Shown here: positions 34,438-43,032 of the stretch, one piece after another | How positions within the stretch are numbered: the stretch's first letter is position 1 | Layout of the letters: each line of letters begins with the position of its first letter | Assembly (NCBI GenBank): GCA_964410945.1 | Contig: CAYPJE010000006.1 | Coordinates: 55,781 to 119,780, forward strand | Reading direction: 5' to 3' | DNA: 64,000 nucleotides | From: CAYPJE01 sp964410945 | GTDB lineage: Bacteria > Fidelibacterota > Marinisomatia > Marinisomatales > TCS56 | Translations under genes and position numbers: made by a program | The notes under the pieces: generated by a model | Seen by the model: only the letters and a program-made list of their open reading frames with translations | Databases searched by the model: none | What the model was told of the DNA's origin: nothing

Positions 34438-36204
34438 TTAGTCCCCCTGCTCCAGCATCAAAGAATTCAGATGTTTGACTGGTAGCGGACCGGCGGCTAA
34501 TAATAATTCGTGGAATCTCCTTAAACCGTACACACGGCCTTCCTGGATTTTGAATTCCTCCCGCAGATCCATGATACCGGTGTAACCAGCGAAATAAGTG
34601 CAGAGCTGTGTTGAGGTCAACTGGACCCGCTCCCATTTCAGTTCGGCTTCGGCACGCTCCTGAAAAGCTTCGTCAACCATAAGGTTGAGTGCCTCTTCTC
34701 GGGACATATGTCCATTATGCACACCAATATCAATAATGGCATTGGTAATACCACGTAATTTCCATTTTTTCTCGACTAGAGCATAACGCGGATTTCCAGA
34801 ATTGAACCCAGCTTCCAGCAACATTGATTCACAGTAATGCGCCCAACCCTCAATCAGGGTTTCACTGGTAAACACGGCTCGGATTTTTGACGGGTGCTTA
34901 CGGCTGAAACAGTTCTGAAGGAAATGGCCCGGTATTCCTTCGTGAATCAGCAGGAAGGCAAGTGCATAATAATTATATTCACGAAGATAGGATTCAAGGT
35001 TAGTTATTGAGTTATTTTTCGATATTGATGCAACGTCAAGCACTCCGGAAATATCACTCTCAAAATAGCCATTGGTATGAAACTCCACTAATGATGTATT
35101 GGCATGATAGACTGGCTTTCGGCGTAATTCCAGTCTATGCTTGGGATCGACTGGTACGATTTCCGTGGTGGAAATAAAGCGCTGCAATTCAACGACAATA
35201 GTTTCGACAGTACTGAATATTTCATCCGGGCCTGGATGGGCATCATTAAGGTGTGCAAGTACGGCTGCTATTACACTGAGCTTATCACGGTGGGTGGTTA
35301 CCTCAGGTGATTCACTGAAATATTCCTGATACAGGGGCAACGCCAGATCGAACATTTCACCCTGGATAATTTCCAAGCTGGACCAGGCCAGGGATTCAAG
35401 CGTCTCGATGGAATGCGACTCATTGATTTCATAGCGGAACTTTTTATGGTACAGCTCCTGTCCCAACCGGAATGACCGCTCCGGCCGGTTGGATATTTCA
35501 TTAGCCAGGAATACCTCATACCAGATCAGGGCCTGAACAGCATCCGCCTGCAATCCACCGATCATTGATCTGTCTTCCTCGCTTAACCGTAACTTGAAAT
35601 TATCCAACTCAGTAGTAAACAATTCCTTCAAACCAGAACAATGCTCCCGGGCCTTTTCTAAATGAATCTCCGGTACCATGGTCAATAAATCACCGGCATT
35701 CAACAGGTAATCCGGAACGGCTGACAGGCGGCTGGCCAGATACCCGGCTTGCTTCTGTGGACAGGGATAGGAATCGTTGATTAAACCTTCAAATGCCAGT
35801 TGAAGCTCCTCGGTATAAAGTAGCGGATTCCAGGTCCACTCTTCAAGCTCATTCAACTCGAAAATCTGCTTCCCAATCGCATTCAATATCACCTGGCAAT
35901 CAATGGCGTCATTTAACTCGAGACATGATTGATCAATTGATTCGAAACGTGATCTGAAAACCAATAAATCTTCCATCCGGGAAGTTATATTCTCAGGTTC
36001 ATAATCCGGTAGGCGATTGTCATAATCATGAATTCCCAACTGACCGGCCTGAATCGGGTTATTGATGAAATACCATTCCAGATATTGATCGGAAAGACGA
36101 TGAAATCTCTGCGGTATGGCAGCCGTCAGGATCAAATAACTGACAATAGCCACGATACTGCCAATCACAACGACATATTTATAATGTGGGATTTTTTCGG
36201 ACAT
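34438..36204 (-). CDS. DUF885 family protein, putative metallohydrolase
   Basis: A 588-residue protein with one N-terminal membrane segment (about 9-30), so probably anchored with the rest in the periplasm. The DUF885 family has an HExxPGHxxQ motif like that of gluzincin peptidases; here it is LLIHEGIPGHFLQN at about residue 420, and ETLIEGWAHYCESMLLEAGF further on has the matching glutamate. These point to a zinc-dependent peptidase or hydrolase; no substrate is known from sequence. EGWAHYxE is strongly conserved in the family. The gene stands alone. Confidence 0.85.
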   Translation of the reverse strand: MSEKIPHYKYVVVIGSIVAIVSYLILTAAIPQRFHRLSDQYLEWYFINNPIQAGQLGIHDYDNRLPDYEPENITSRMEDLLVFRSRFESIDQSCLELNDAIDCQVILNAIGKQIFELNELEEWTWNPLLYTEELQLAFEGLINDSYPCPQKQAGYLASRLSAVPDYLLNAGDLLTMVPEIHLEKAREHCSGLKELFTTELDNFKLRLSEEDRSMIGGLQADAVQALIWYEVFLANEISNRPERSFRLGQELYHKKFRYEINESHSIETLESLAWSSLEIIQGEMFDLALPLYQEYFSESPEVTTHRDKLSVIAAVLAHLNDAHPGPDEIFSTVETIVVELQRFISTTEIVPVDPKHRLELRRKPVYHANTSLVEFHTNGYFESDISGVLDVASISKNNSITNLESYLREYNYYALAFLLIHEGIPGHFLQNCFSRKHPSKIRAVFTSETLIEGWAHYCESMLLEAGFNSGNPRYALVEKKWKLRGITNAIIDIGVHNGHMSREEALNLMVDEAFQERAEAELKWERVQLTSTQLCTYFAGYTGIMDLREEFKIQEGRVYGLRRFHELLLAAGPLPVKHLNSLMLEQGD

Positions 36205-36368
36205 GAAAAAAATGAGACTTTCCGGGGCTTAATCTAATATTTAATCCAATAATGAAGCGTTCATTTTTTGCAGCTGAATAATTGGAAAAATATTGGGAAA
36301 GATTCTAAATCTCGGTATTTTAAATCAAATGAATTGGTCTCCAAAGGTATATCGGACAGGATAAATAA
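36205..36368. other. Divergent intergenic region
   Basis: About 164 bp between the DUF885 gene and the small helical-protein gene, AT-rich. It should hold both promoters. Apart from the Shine-Dalgarno AGGA at 36358, I see no clear structure. Confidence 0.5.
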
Positions 36369-36620
36369 TTGAATAAGAACATATCACAACAGCTGGGAGA
36401 AGCTCTGGCTCATTTCCAGGATTTAACCGATACCATTGCCCATACAATTGTTAAGCGCGTAAATAAATCCGAGGGCGGCAATAAATTATTTAAGAGCACA
36501 ATGGAGTTCATCTCAACGATTGGAGATTCCTACTATAAAAAATATAGTGCAATAAAAAGGGATTCGTCAGAGCGGGTAAAGCAGGAAAAAGATAAAACGC
36601 GACCAAAAGCCAAAAGATGA
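36369..36620 (+). CDS. Small helical protein, unrecognised
   Basis: An 83-residue protein starting from TTG, with AGGA 7 nt upstream. It is mostly helix-forming and amphipathic (NISQQLGEALAHFQDLTDTI, TMEFISTIGDSYYKKYSAI), ending in a highly charged, basic tail (KRDSSERVKQEKDKTRPKAK). I do not recognise a family; phasin-like and nucleoid-associated proteins share such composition but no motif supports either. It is the first plus-strand gene after a divergent gap, and the symporter gene follows after 50 bp. The good ribosome site makes it likely to be a real gene. Confidence 0.55.
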   Translation: MNKNISQQLGEALAHFQDLTDTIAHTIVKRVNKSEGGNKLFKSTMEFISTIGDSYYKKYSAIKRDSSERVKQEKDKTRPKAKR

Positions 36621-36670
36621 ATGCTATTTAAGAGTTTTTGTTTTATTGATTTACAACTAAATTTCTGATT

Positions 36671-37909
36671 ATGAAATTAAAATTACACTGGCAGGTATTG
36701 ATCGCGATGGCCCTTGGTATGGTGGTCGCATTAATTTTTGGAGAGCGGGCTCTGGTGGCAGCACCGCTGGGAACGATTTTCATGCGCCTTCTCAAAATGG
36801 TAATCGTCCCATTAATACTATTTTCCATTACATCTGGTGTAATCAATCTGGGTGATGCCAAGAAACTGGGACGGATCGGAGCCAAAACATTCGGTTATTA
36901 TTTTCTCACATCCATGCTGGCGATTATTGTGGGATTGGTACTGACCAACCTGATAAAACCAGGGATGGGAGTAAGTCTTGATATATTCGGTACTGCATTC
37001 GATAAAACCGCTTTGCAGTCGCCGAAATCACCGGTAGATATATTTATCAGGATGATTCCGACAAATCCGATCTCAGCGGCTGCCAATGGCGATATACTGG
37101 CCCTGATATTCTGGTCAATCATGTTCGGAAGTGCCACCACTCAATTGCCACAGAAGCAGTATAAATTCATGCTCGATCTGTTCAACTCCGGTTTCACCAC
37201 TATGATGAGCCTGACCAGATGGATTATCAAGCTGCTTCCAATTGGTGTTTTTGGACTAATTATTAAAGCAGTGGCTACAACTGGTTTTGAATTATTCCGT
37301 GCCGTTGGTATGTATATGATAACGATTGCCATCGGCCTGTCTTTCCATCTGTTAATTATCTTGCCAATTGTATTTTATTTATTCACTAAAATCAATCCTC
37401 TGAAACATTTCAAAGCGATTGCCCCTGCAATGATGACGGCTTTTTCATCGAGCTCCTCCGGCGCCACCCTGCCGGTAACAATGGATTGTGTTGAAAACAA
37501 TGCCGGAGTTTCCAATCAAACCACCAGTTTCGTGCTGCCATTAGGTGCTACGATCAATATGGATGGAACTGCCTTATACGAATGTGCCGGTGTACTATTC
37601 ATTTCCCAGGTGCTGGGCTTTGATTTATCGTTGATGGAGCAGCTGATAATAGTAATTACTGCTTTCCTCGCTTCGGTTGGAGCAGCCGCAATTCCTTCTG
37701 CCGGGCTGGTGATGATTTTTATCGTTCTGGATGCGGTCGGTTTGGGGAGCCATCCGGAAGCAGCCATGATTGTCGGCACAATGCTGGCAGTCGATCGTCC
37801 CTTGGATATGTATCGGACAGTAGTGAATATTACCAGCGACAGCATCGGTACTGTGGTAGTGGCAAAATCGGAAGGTGAGACCGGCTTATATCCCAACCAG
37901 AACGGTTAA
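36671..37909 (+). CDS. Dicarboxylate/amino acid:cation symporter (GltP/DctA family)
   Basis: A 412-residue inner-membrane carrier of the DAACS family. The re-entrant loop FSSSSSGATLPVTMDCVENN and the PLGATINMDGTALYE motif of helix 7 (NMDGT) are diagnostic; the second loop has AAIPSAGLVMIFIVL and the last helix VDRPLDMYRTVVNITSDS. The NMDGT motif and PVTMDC region bind cation and substrate. Either glutamate/aspartate or C4-dicarboxylates could be transported. Eight membrane helices plus two hairpins fit the family length. The gene may be read with the small gene upstream. Confidence 0.93.
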   Translation: MKLKLHWQVLIAMALGMVVALIFGERALVAAPLGTIFMRLLKMVIVPLILFSITSGVINLGDAKKLGRIGAKTFGYYFLTSMLAIIVGLVLTNLIKPGMGVSLDIFGTAFDKTALQSPKSPVDIFIRMIPTNPISAAANGDILALIFWSIMFGSATTQLPQKQYKFMLDLFNSGFTTMMSLTRWIIKLLPIGVFGLIIKAVATTGFELFRAVGMYMITIAIGLSFHLLIILPIVFYLFTKINPLKHFKAIAPAMMTAFSSSSSGATLPVTMDCVENNAGVSNQTTSFVLPLGATINMDGTALYECAGVLFISQVLGFDLSLMEQLIIVITAFLASVGAAAIPSAGLVMIFIVLDAVGLGSHPEAAMIVGTMLAVDRPLDMYRTVVNITSDSIGTVVVAKSEGETGLYPNQNG

Positions 37910-38125
37910 AATCACGACCATTTCTGTGATTCTTACGCTAAGTGATGAATATCATTTCGCTTAATAATAGGCCGTAGTATTGACCTGAAAATTCCAATTT
38001 TTATTGCACCGGATCGAGGGGTGGTATATATTTGAATAGGCTTTTTAACACTTCCCGTTTTAGGCAGCAATTTTTCAGGATCTTCAATCATTATGAATAG
38101 GAAGCTGTACTTCGGATACAAAAAA

Positions 38126-38253
38126 CAGGCCTTTCCCTCAGAGAGGGATGAAGGAAGTTTGCTGTAAGCGAGAGGCATCCACCGTGTTTAAACGCGGTCC
38201 TGAAAAAAGCCTGAAACGGGAATATTTATATCCCCGGAAGGGGATATTTTTTT
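38126..38253 (+). ncRNA. Possible structured small RNA with intrinsic terminator
   Basis: The plus strand has CAGGC (38126-38130) that can pair with GCCTG (38209-38213), enclosing two hairpins: CCTT-TCCCTC with GAGGGA-TG-AAGG (38130-38154) and ACCGTGTT with AACGCGGT (38181-38198). A strong intrinsic terminator follows. The pattern suggests a folded RNA of about 130 nt, or the structured 3' end of the symporter transcript. It does not match 6S, tmRNA, RNase P, SRP RNA or a riboswitch family that I know. Confidence 0.35.
38228..38253 (+). terminator. Intrinsic terminator
   Basis: ATATCCCC (38228-38235) pairs perfectly with GGGGATAT (38240-38247) around GGAA and is followed by six more T. It ends plus-strand transcripts coming from the symporter gene or from a small RNA, and lies convergent to hflX. 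Confidence 0.9.
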
Positions 38254-38261
38254 ACATGAAA

Positions 38262-38333
38262 AATGGAGCCCCACGGGTAAGCACGGAGTCTACTGTCCAC
38301 CCGCCTGCACAGTAGGCGCGCGGAGGCGGATGA
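38262..38333. repeat. Intergenic inverted-repeat element, copy B
   Basis: It shares AATGGAGCCCCACGGGTAA exactly with copy A at 25938 and ends GGAGGCGGATGAA, against GAAGGCGGATAAA there. The middle (CCGCCTGCACAGTAGGCG) can form GCCT-AGGC hairpins. It directly abuts the hflX stop. Confidence 0.65.
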
Positions 38334-38334
38334 A

Positions 38335-39612
38335 TTAACGGTTTATGGATTGTATTCTAGTCACAATCCTTTGCACCTGTTCAGCCCGGCCCCTGATTGT
38401 CAAACGGATTCCCTCTTCACCATATTCACGGTCTATAATTTCAACATTGTTCTGAGCCAGGGCCAGTTCCTTTCCCCGCGTATAGGGAATATCGATCTGA
38501 CGAGTCAGAAAAGATGAATCCATAGCCAGTTTGACTGCATCCAGCAGGCGATCCAAACGCAGATGATTCAAGGCAGAGACCATCACGGCCGAATCATATT
38601 CGCTGCGCAGATTGGTTAATCTCTCCTCTTCAACCTGATCGATTTTATTAAGGACAATTAATTTTTGTTTATCACCCACTGACAGATCTTTTAAAACCGA
38701 TTCAATCGTTTCAAAATGCTCCTGGATCTGACTATGGGAAGCATCGAGTACTATCAAAATCAGATCGGCTTCGATTACCTCTTTCAGAGTACTCCTGAAA
38801 CTGGCTACCAGGTGGTGCGGCAGTTTGCGGATAAATCCAACCGTATCACTGAGCAGGAACTGATGGGCATCGTTCAATTCGATTGATCTGATCGTAGTAT
38901 CAAGAGTGGCAAACAACTGATCTTCGATAAATACCTCTGAACCGGAAAGTCCTTTCATCAACGTCGATTTACCCGCATTGGTATAACCCACCAGAGCGAC
39001 GCGGTATTTATCTTTGCGCCGCTTACCCTGAATCTCCCGCTCCTTATCAATTCTAATCAAATCTTTCTTCAGTTTTGCAATCCGGTCTCTGATCAGGCGG
39101 CGGTCGACTTCAATTTGAGTTTCGCCGGCTCCAGCCCTGGTACCGACACCACCCATCTGTCGCTCAAGATGAGTCCACTGGCGGGTAAGCCGTGGCAGGA
39201 AATATTCCAGCTGAGCCAGCTCAACCTGCGTTTTGGCTTCCTTACTGCGGGCGTGCTGAGAGAAAATATCCAGAATCAGTGCACTGCGATCGATTATTTT
39301 AATTTTATCTGACAGCTTATGATAATTTTTTATCTGCCCGGGACTCAATTCATCATCAAAAATTATCAGGTTTACTTTTAATTCACGCGCCTGGTTGATG
39401 ATCTGATCGGCTTTACCTTTACCAATAAACCAGGCAGGATTGATCCGATTAAGCTTCTGGGTAATCGAACCAACTACTTCGACGCCGGCCGTTTCTGCCA
39501 ACAAAGCCAGTTCGTCCAGATGCTCTTCGACCTGGTGGTCAGTTAATTCCCCATGGATTAATCCAACTAGGAGTGCCCTTTCCATGGATTGGATGTCGGA
39601 ATCAGTCTGCAT
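38335..39612 (-). CDS. hflX: GTPase HflX
   Basis: HflX is a ribosome-binding GTPase that splits stalled 70S or 100S ribosomes, notably under heat stress. The 425-residue protein has the N-terminal HflX domain, a helical linker (RQMGGVGTRAGAGETQIEVD is the family hallmark), and a G domain with P-loop GYTNAGKSTLMKG, DTVGFI (G3) and NKID (G4). The C-terminus is about 60 residues. It is the last gene of the yajC operon, overlapping the BatA-VWA gene by 11 nt. In this window hpf (18 kb) has a related job in ribosome hibernation. Confidence 0.96.
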   Translation of the reverse strand: MQTDSDIQSMERALLVGLIHGELTDHQVEEHLDELALLAETAGVEVVGSITQKLNRINPAWFIGKGKADQIINQARELKVNLIIFDDELSPGQIKNYHKLSDKIKIIDRSALILDIFSQHARSKEAKTQVELAQLEYFLPRLTRQWTHLERQMGGVGTRAGAGETQIEVDRRLIRDRIAKLKKDLIRIDKEREIQGKRRKDKYRVALVGYTNAGKSTLMKGLSGSEVFIEDQLFATLDTTIRSIELNDAHQFLLSDTVGFIRKLPHHLVASFRSTLKEVIEADLILIVLDASHSQIQEHFETIESVLKDLSVGDKQKLIVLNKIDQVEEERLTNLRSEYDSAVMVSALNHLRLDRLLDAVKLAMDSSFLTRQIDIPYTRGKELALAQNNVEIIDREYGEEGIRLTIRGRAEQVQRIVTRIQSINR

Positions 39613-41692
39613 CAGTTGATTTCCTGATACTACCCGGGCGGAATCGTCCTATCGCTGATTCAACCAGTAGTAAAATGATTGCCAAAATCAGGAAAGTCCG
39701 CCATAGCGATTTACCGAATCTGATATCCTTCAAATTGTCCAGATAATTTTCATCGATACTGATCCAACGGGCCTGATCGGCCGGTAAGCGATCAATGATG
39801 GTTCCTTCTCCACTGCGCTGCGAGGGGTATTCACTTTTGGATAATACGACGGAAAAATTCGTAAACAGTTGCCCCTCCATCAATACCTGGTAGGAGCCAA
39901 CCTCACCGGTGGCATCGATCAAAAGACTCTCACTGGAATAATCCGGTATTAACAAGACATGTTTATTCGAGGGAGTAATCAGTTCCCATTGCTTGTTTAA
40001 TAATTCCCGTTCCAGTGGAACAATCTTTTCTTGATCGACTTCGACCGGCTGAACCAGTGATTCATCGGTCGCCAGCAGCATCAACATTCGGTGCAATAAT
40101 GGTACTACCAATCCCCGGAGGCCCAGATCATTCCAGCGTAAATCCAGCAGTGAACTGAAAAGGAATATCCGTCCACCGACAGGTTTAAAATCAATCAGCA
40201 GCGGACGCCCATTATCAATACTAAGGACCGAATGGTGAGATCGATTCAACGAAACATCAACGTATCCGAAAACCTGGGGCAATTCGTTTTGCAGATTCAG
40301 TAAATCCAGGTCAGACAGTAAAGGATGATCGGGATCAGACGTAAGTACCGAGTAATATGCTTCACCTTCCAGATGCACCGATTGTCGAGGATGCGGAAGG
40401 TTAAACGCCTGTTCAATTCTAGCGTATCCCGGCTCAAAGCAGCGGTCACCATTGAACCAGATAATCCCGCCCCCGGCTTCCAGAAAGGAGGTGATCTCGT
40501 CAACAACCGGCTGCGACAGAGTGCCCGGATTATACATGATAAGAACATCAATATTGTCCAGGGCCAGTGCGCGCGGCTGGGAATCAAGCCTGGTTTCCAC
40601 AAACAGAAATTCCATATTCTGATCAATCGACCGTAATGCGGTTCTCAAAAGATGAATTTCAACATCAGAACCACCAACAATCATCGCGTTGATCTCATCC
40701 GGGATAATAGTCTCAAAAGTAAATTCATTATCAAGATGGAAATCATCATGGGGAATCGTCAGCCGTCCATTGATGATGCCATCCTGGCCCGGGTAGGCCT
40801 GGAAGAGAAAATCACGGCTGCGTTGTGGGTCAAAATCACTGATTACCTGACCGACGCGCTCATCATTCAGGTATAGTTCAACCGGAACATTGGATTGACT
40901 TACCCGGCCATCATTATGGATGGAAGTATTCAGTTTCAACAAACTGTTGGACATCCTGACCTGATTCAGAGGAGTAACATTTCTGATCGAAAGATTTGAT
41001 TGCATCGCTGGTAATGCGACACAGTATATACGCCAATTCGTCTCAATCGTATCAGTTCCGGCAGCAGTTAAAAACCCCGGTTTGGGGCGTCGTTGGAAAT
41101 CACTGAAAATAAAACACTCCTGATTGGGCTCACGGAACTCATAGCCCGCCAGGATTGTATCCACCACACCCCATAAATCATCCTCTGACTCGGTTTGAGA
41201 AATTCCTTCCAGGGCATTCCTGATATTATCAGGCTCGTTCAGAGTTCCGGAGAAAACCCGACGGGCAGGATTAGTCTGGTAGATATCCACTTTTGTCTGC
41301 CCTTCAAACAGTGAAATAGATTGATTCGCTGCCTGTTTGGCGATATCAAGCAGGCTGCCGTTATCTGTTTTAACAGCAACGCTGGCCGAATTATCGACGA
41401 TCAGTACAACCTGAGCCTCCTGCTCGCCGGCCATCCACCCGACAGCAAAACCCCGCTGTACCGGGCGGGCGAACATCAGTACCAGAAAGATTATTATCAG
41501 CGTTCTGATGATTACCAGCAGCCACTGCCGCAATTTGAGATGGCGGATTGTCTCATGCTCCAGGGCTTTAATGAATTTGATCGAACTGAATTCTATTTCA
41601 CGGGTATTTCGCAGGCTGAGCAGATGTATCAAAACCGGGATAGCAGCGGCCAATAAGCCCCAGAGAATCGTTGGTGATAAAAAGGTCATCAA
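39602..41692 (-). CDS. BatA-type membrane protein with von Willebrand factor A domain
   Basis: A 696-residue protein that begins with the BatA N-terminal domain (two membrane segments: SPTILWGLLAAAIPVLIHLL and the region around residue 60), typical of Bacteroidetes aerotolerance proteins. VVLIVDNSASVAV (about residue 95) is a von Willebrand A start with the DxSxS metal motif. A middle beta-rich region follows, then a class I amidotransferase-like fold (MYNPGTLSQPVVDE, GGGIIWFNGD) in which no catalytic cysteine is evident, and one C-terminal membrane segment near residue 680. Bat proteins are linked to envelope integrity and MoxR chaperones, but no MoxR gene lies here. It overlaps both neighbours. 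Confidence 0.85.
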   Translation of the reverse strand: MMTFLSPTILWGLLAAAIPVLIHLLSLRNTREIEFSSIKFIKALEHETIRHLKLRQWLLVIIRTLIIIFLVLMFARPVQRGFAVGWMAGEQEAQVVLIVDNSASVAVKTDNGSLLDIAKQAANQSISLFEGQTKVDIYQTNPARRVFSGTLNEPDNIRNALEGISQTESEDDLWGVVDTILAGYEFREPNQECFIFSDFQRRPKPGFLTAAGTDTIETNWRIYCVALPAMQSNLSIRNVTPLNQVRMSNSLLKLNTSIHNDGRVSQSNVPVELYLNDERVGQVISDFDPQRSRDFLFQAYPGQDGIINGRLTIPHDDFHLDNEFTFETIIPDEINAMIVGGSDVEIHLLRTALRSIDQNMEFLFVETRLDSQPRALALDNIDVLIMYNPGTLSQPVVDEITSFLEAGGGIIWFNGDRCFEPGYARIEQAFNLPHPRQSVHLEGEAYYSVLTSDPDHPLLSDLDLLNLQNELPQVFGYVDVSLNRSHHSVLSIDNGRPLLIDFKPVGGRIFLFSSLLDLRWNDLGLRGLVVPLLHRMLMLLATDESLVQPVEVDQEKIVPLERELLNKQWELITPSNKHVLLIPDYSSESLLIDATGEVGSYQVLMEGQLFTNFSVVLSKSEYPSQRSGEGTIIDRLPADQARWISIDENYLDNLKDIRFGKSLWRTFLILAIILLLVESAIGRFRPGSIRKSTDAD

Positions 41693-42270
41693 ACAATAAT
41701 CCTTGATAAAAGCATCATTGTTCCTGAAAAAACAGGAATCGTTAAATTATCATTGATCCGGATCGGCAGAATTTCAATAAACGTGGCTGCCAGTGCACCG
41801 ATCAAAGCCGTCACCAGTGACACCTGTGGAATGGCAAAGCTGACAATGATACAAGCGCCAAAACCAGCCAGGCTGCCTTCCAATGACTTATTAAATATAC
41901 TAATTTGTTTACTGTTCATTCCCACCAGCGCGGCAACCGGATCCCCGATGGTCATAAACAGAATGCTTAATGCCGCAATTTCTACGGGAAACAGAACGAC
42001 TGCCGCCGAAATACCGATCATACTCCAGGTGGCACCGGTGAGTACGCCATTCAACTCCTTATTGCGGAGCATATGATCGAAGAATCTGGAGAATAATTTA
42101 TTAATTATGACTTGATCGCGGTTGGCATCAATCCACCAGCAGACCATGGTCATTGCTAACATTACAACAGCGAACCAGAACCGATGTGGAAACCTGAAAA
42201 GATAGATCAGTGGAATGATCGATACTGCCATGTGCAAAAGCTTGCGGTTTAGTTCAGACCGGGTAATCAC
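41689..42270 (-). CDS. Dolichol kinase/phytol kinase-like membrane protein
   Basis: A 193-residue protein with about six transmembrane helices, related to SEC59/VTE5-type CTP-dependent polyprenol kinases. ELNRKLLHMAVSIIPLIYLF near the start and TIGDPVAALVGMNSKQI in the centre are the family motifs (the GDPxAxxxG motif is shared with CDP-alcohol and phosphatidate cytidylyltransferases). It probably phosphorylates a long-chain isoprenoid alcohol or a related lipid, which could feed glycan-lipid carriers used at 48-60 kb. It lies 3 nt after the PASTA gene and overlaps the BatA-VWA gene by 4 nt. Confidence 0.8.
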   Translation of the reverse strand: MITRSELNRKLLHMAVSIIPLIYLFRFPHRFWFAVVMLAMTMVCWWIDANRDQVIINKLFSRFFDHMLRNKELNGVLTGATWSMIGISAAVVLFPVEIAALSILFMTIGDPVAALVGMNSKQISIFNKSLEGSLAGFGACIIVSFAIPQVSLVTALIGALAATFIEILPIRINDNLTIPVFSGTMMLLSRIIV

Positions 42271-42273
42271 CGG

Positions 42274-43032
42274 TTATTCATCGGTAAGTTGATTATAGAT
42301 ATCCTGTAAATCGAGGACACTGACGATCAGATCAATACTCCTGACCTGGTCAAGCACGGTCTGGGCAGCGATTGACTGGTCCAAAACGGTATATGGAATC
42401 AAATCCTCGTTCTGGCGATAGGAGATTTTACCAACCTTAAGGCGGGCATTCGATAGGCGCTCACGTGCTTTGGTCAAGCTCAGGCCAAACAGGTCCGGCA
42501 CCTCATAAAAATTCGGGGGAATTCCAAGACTCAGTGTAATCTGAACTCCCAGTCCCTTCTGAAGATTATCGCCGCCCTTGGGATACTGCCAGGCCACCGT
42601 TCCCTGGGGATACCCGGGATTATATTCGCTGTACACCGTATCGATCAGCAACCCGACCTGCTGCAACTCCAATTCCGCACTACGGCGGGAATGGCCCAGC
42701 AGGTCCGGTACCATAACCATGCGCTCCGGTTCTGCCACTGTCAATCTGATCGACCGGCCCGGTTTTACTCTGGTGTTGGGTTTGGGATATTGTTCCAATA
42801 CGGTTCCTGGTTCAATTCGATTGGTTGCGCGTGTATCTGAGACAATACCCTCGAAGCCCTCCAGCTTCAATTTCTCACGGGCATCCTCAACGCTTGAGCC
42901 GCGTACATCCATCAGATACCGGCGCTCATCCTGTAAAGTATACCAGGGAAGTAAAAACGAATCCAGTACCAGCATGCCAAGCACTGAAAAGATAAAAAGG
43001 GCAAAAATATAGCGACCAAATGTCTGTATCAT
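42274..43032 (-). CDS. Membrane-anchored PASTA-domain protein
   Basis: A 252-residue protein with one N-terminal membrane segment (about 8-30) and three PASTA repeats (about 37-105, 107-175, 177-245), marked by VMVPDLLGHSRRSAELELQ, YEVPDLFGLSLTKARERL and VLEQYPKPNTRVKPGRSI. PASTA domains bind muropeptides or the D-Ala-D-Ala region of peptidoglycan in some kinases and penicillin-binding proteins. No kinase or transpeptidase domain is attached, as is common for stand-alone PASTA proteins of the FCB group. Start overlaps the rsmB stop by 4 nt. Confidence 0.9.
   Translation of the reverse strand: MIQTFGRYIFALFIFSVLGMLVLDSFLLPWYTLQDERRYLMDVRGSSVEDAREKLKLEGFEGIVSDTRATNRIEPGTVLEQYPKPNTRVKPGRSIRLTVAEPERMVMVPDLLGHSRRSAELELQQVGLLIDTVYSEYNPGYPQGTVAWQYPKGGDNLQKGLGVQITLSLGIPPNFYEVPDLFGLSLTKARERLSNARLKVGKISYRQNEDLIPYTVLDQSIAAQTVLDQVRSIDLIVSVLDLQDIYNQLTDE

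Larger units (their letters stand above)
37910..38334. other. 425-bp intergenic region
   Basis: The largest gap in the window. It holds a possible structured RNA (38126-38253), its terminator, and repeat copy B. A minus-strand open frame (37933-38178) has no recognised family and overlaps the RNA. I see no other gene. Confidence 0.6.

Noticed and set aside
37933..38178. Minus-strand 81-codon frame as a gene
   Set aside because: No family, no ribosome site, and it overlaps a stronger structured-RNA signal; kept only as a low-interest finding.
39602..41692. Active glutamine amidotransferase inside the BatA-VWA protein
   Set aside because: The fold-like segment lacks a nucleophilic cysteine in the expected place, so an enzymatic role was not claimed.
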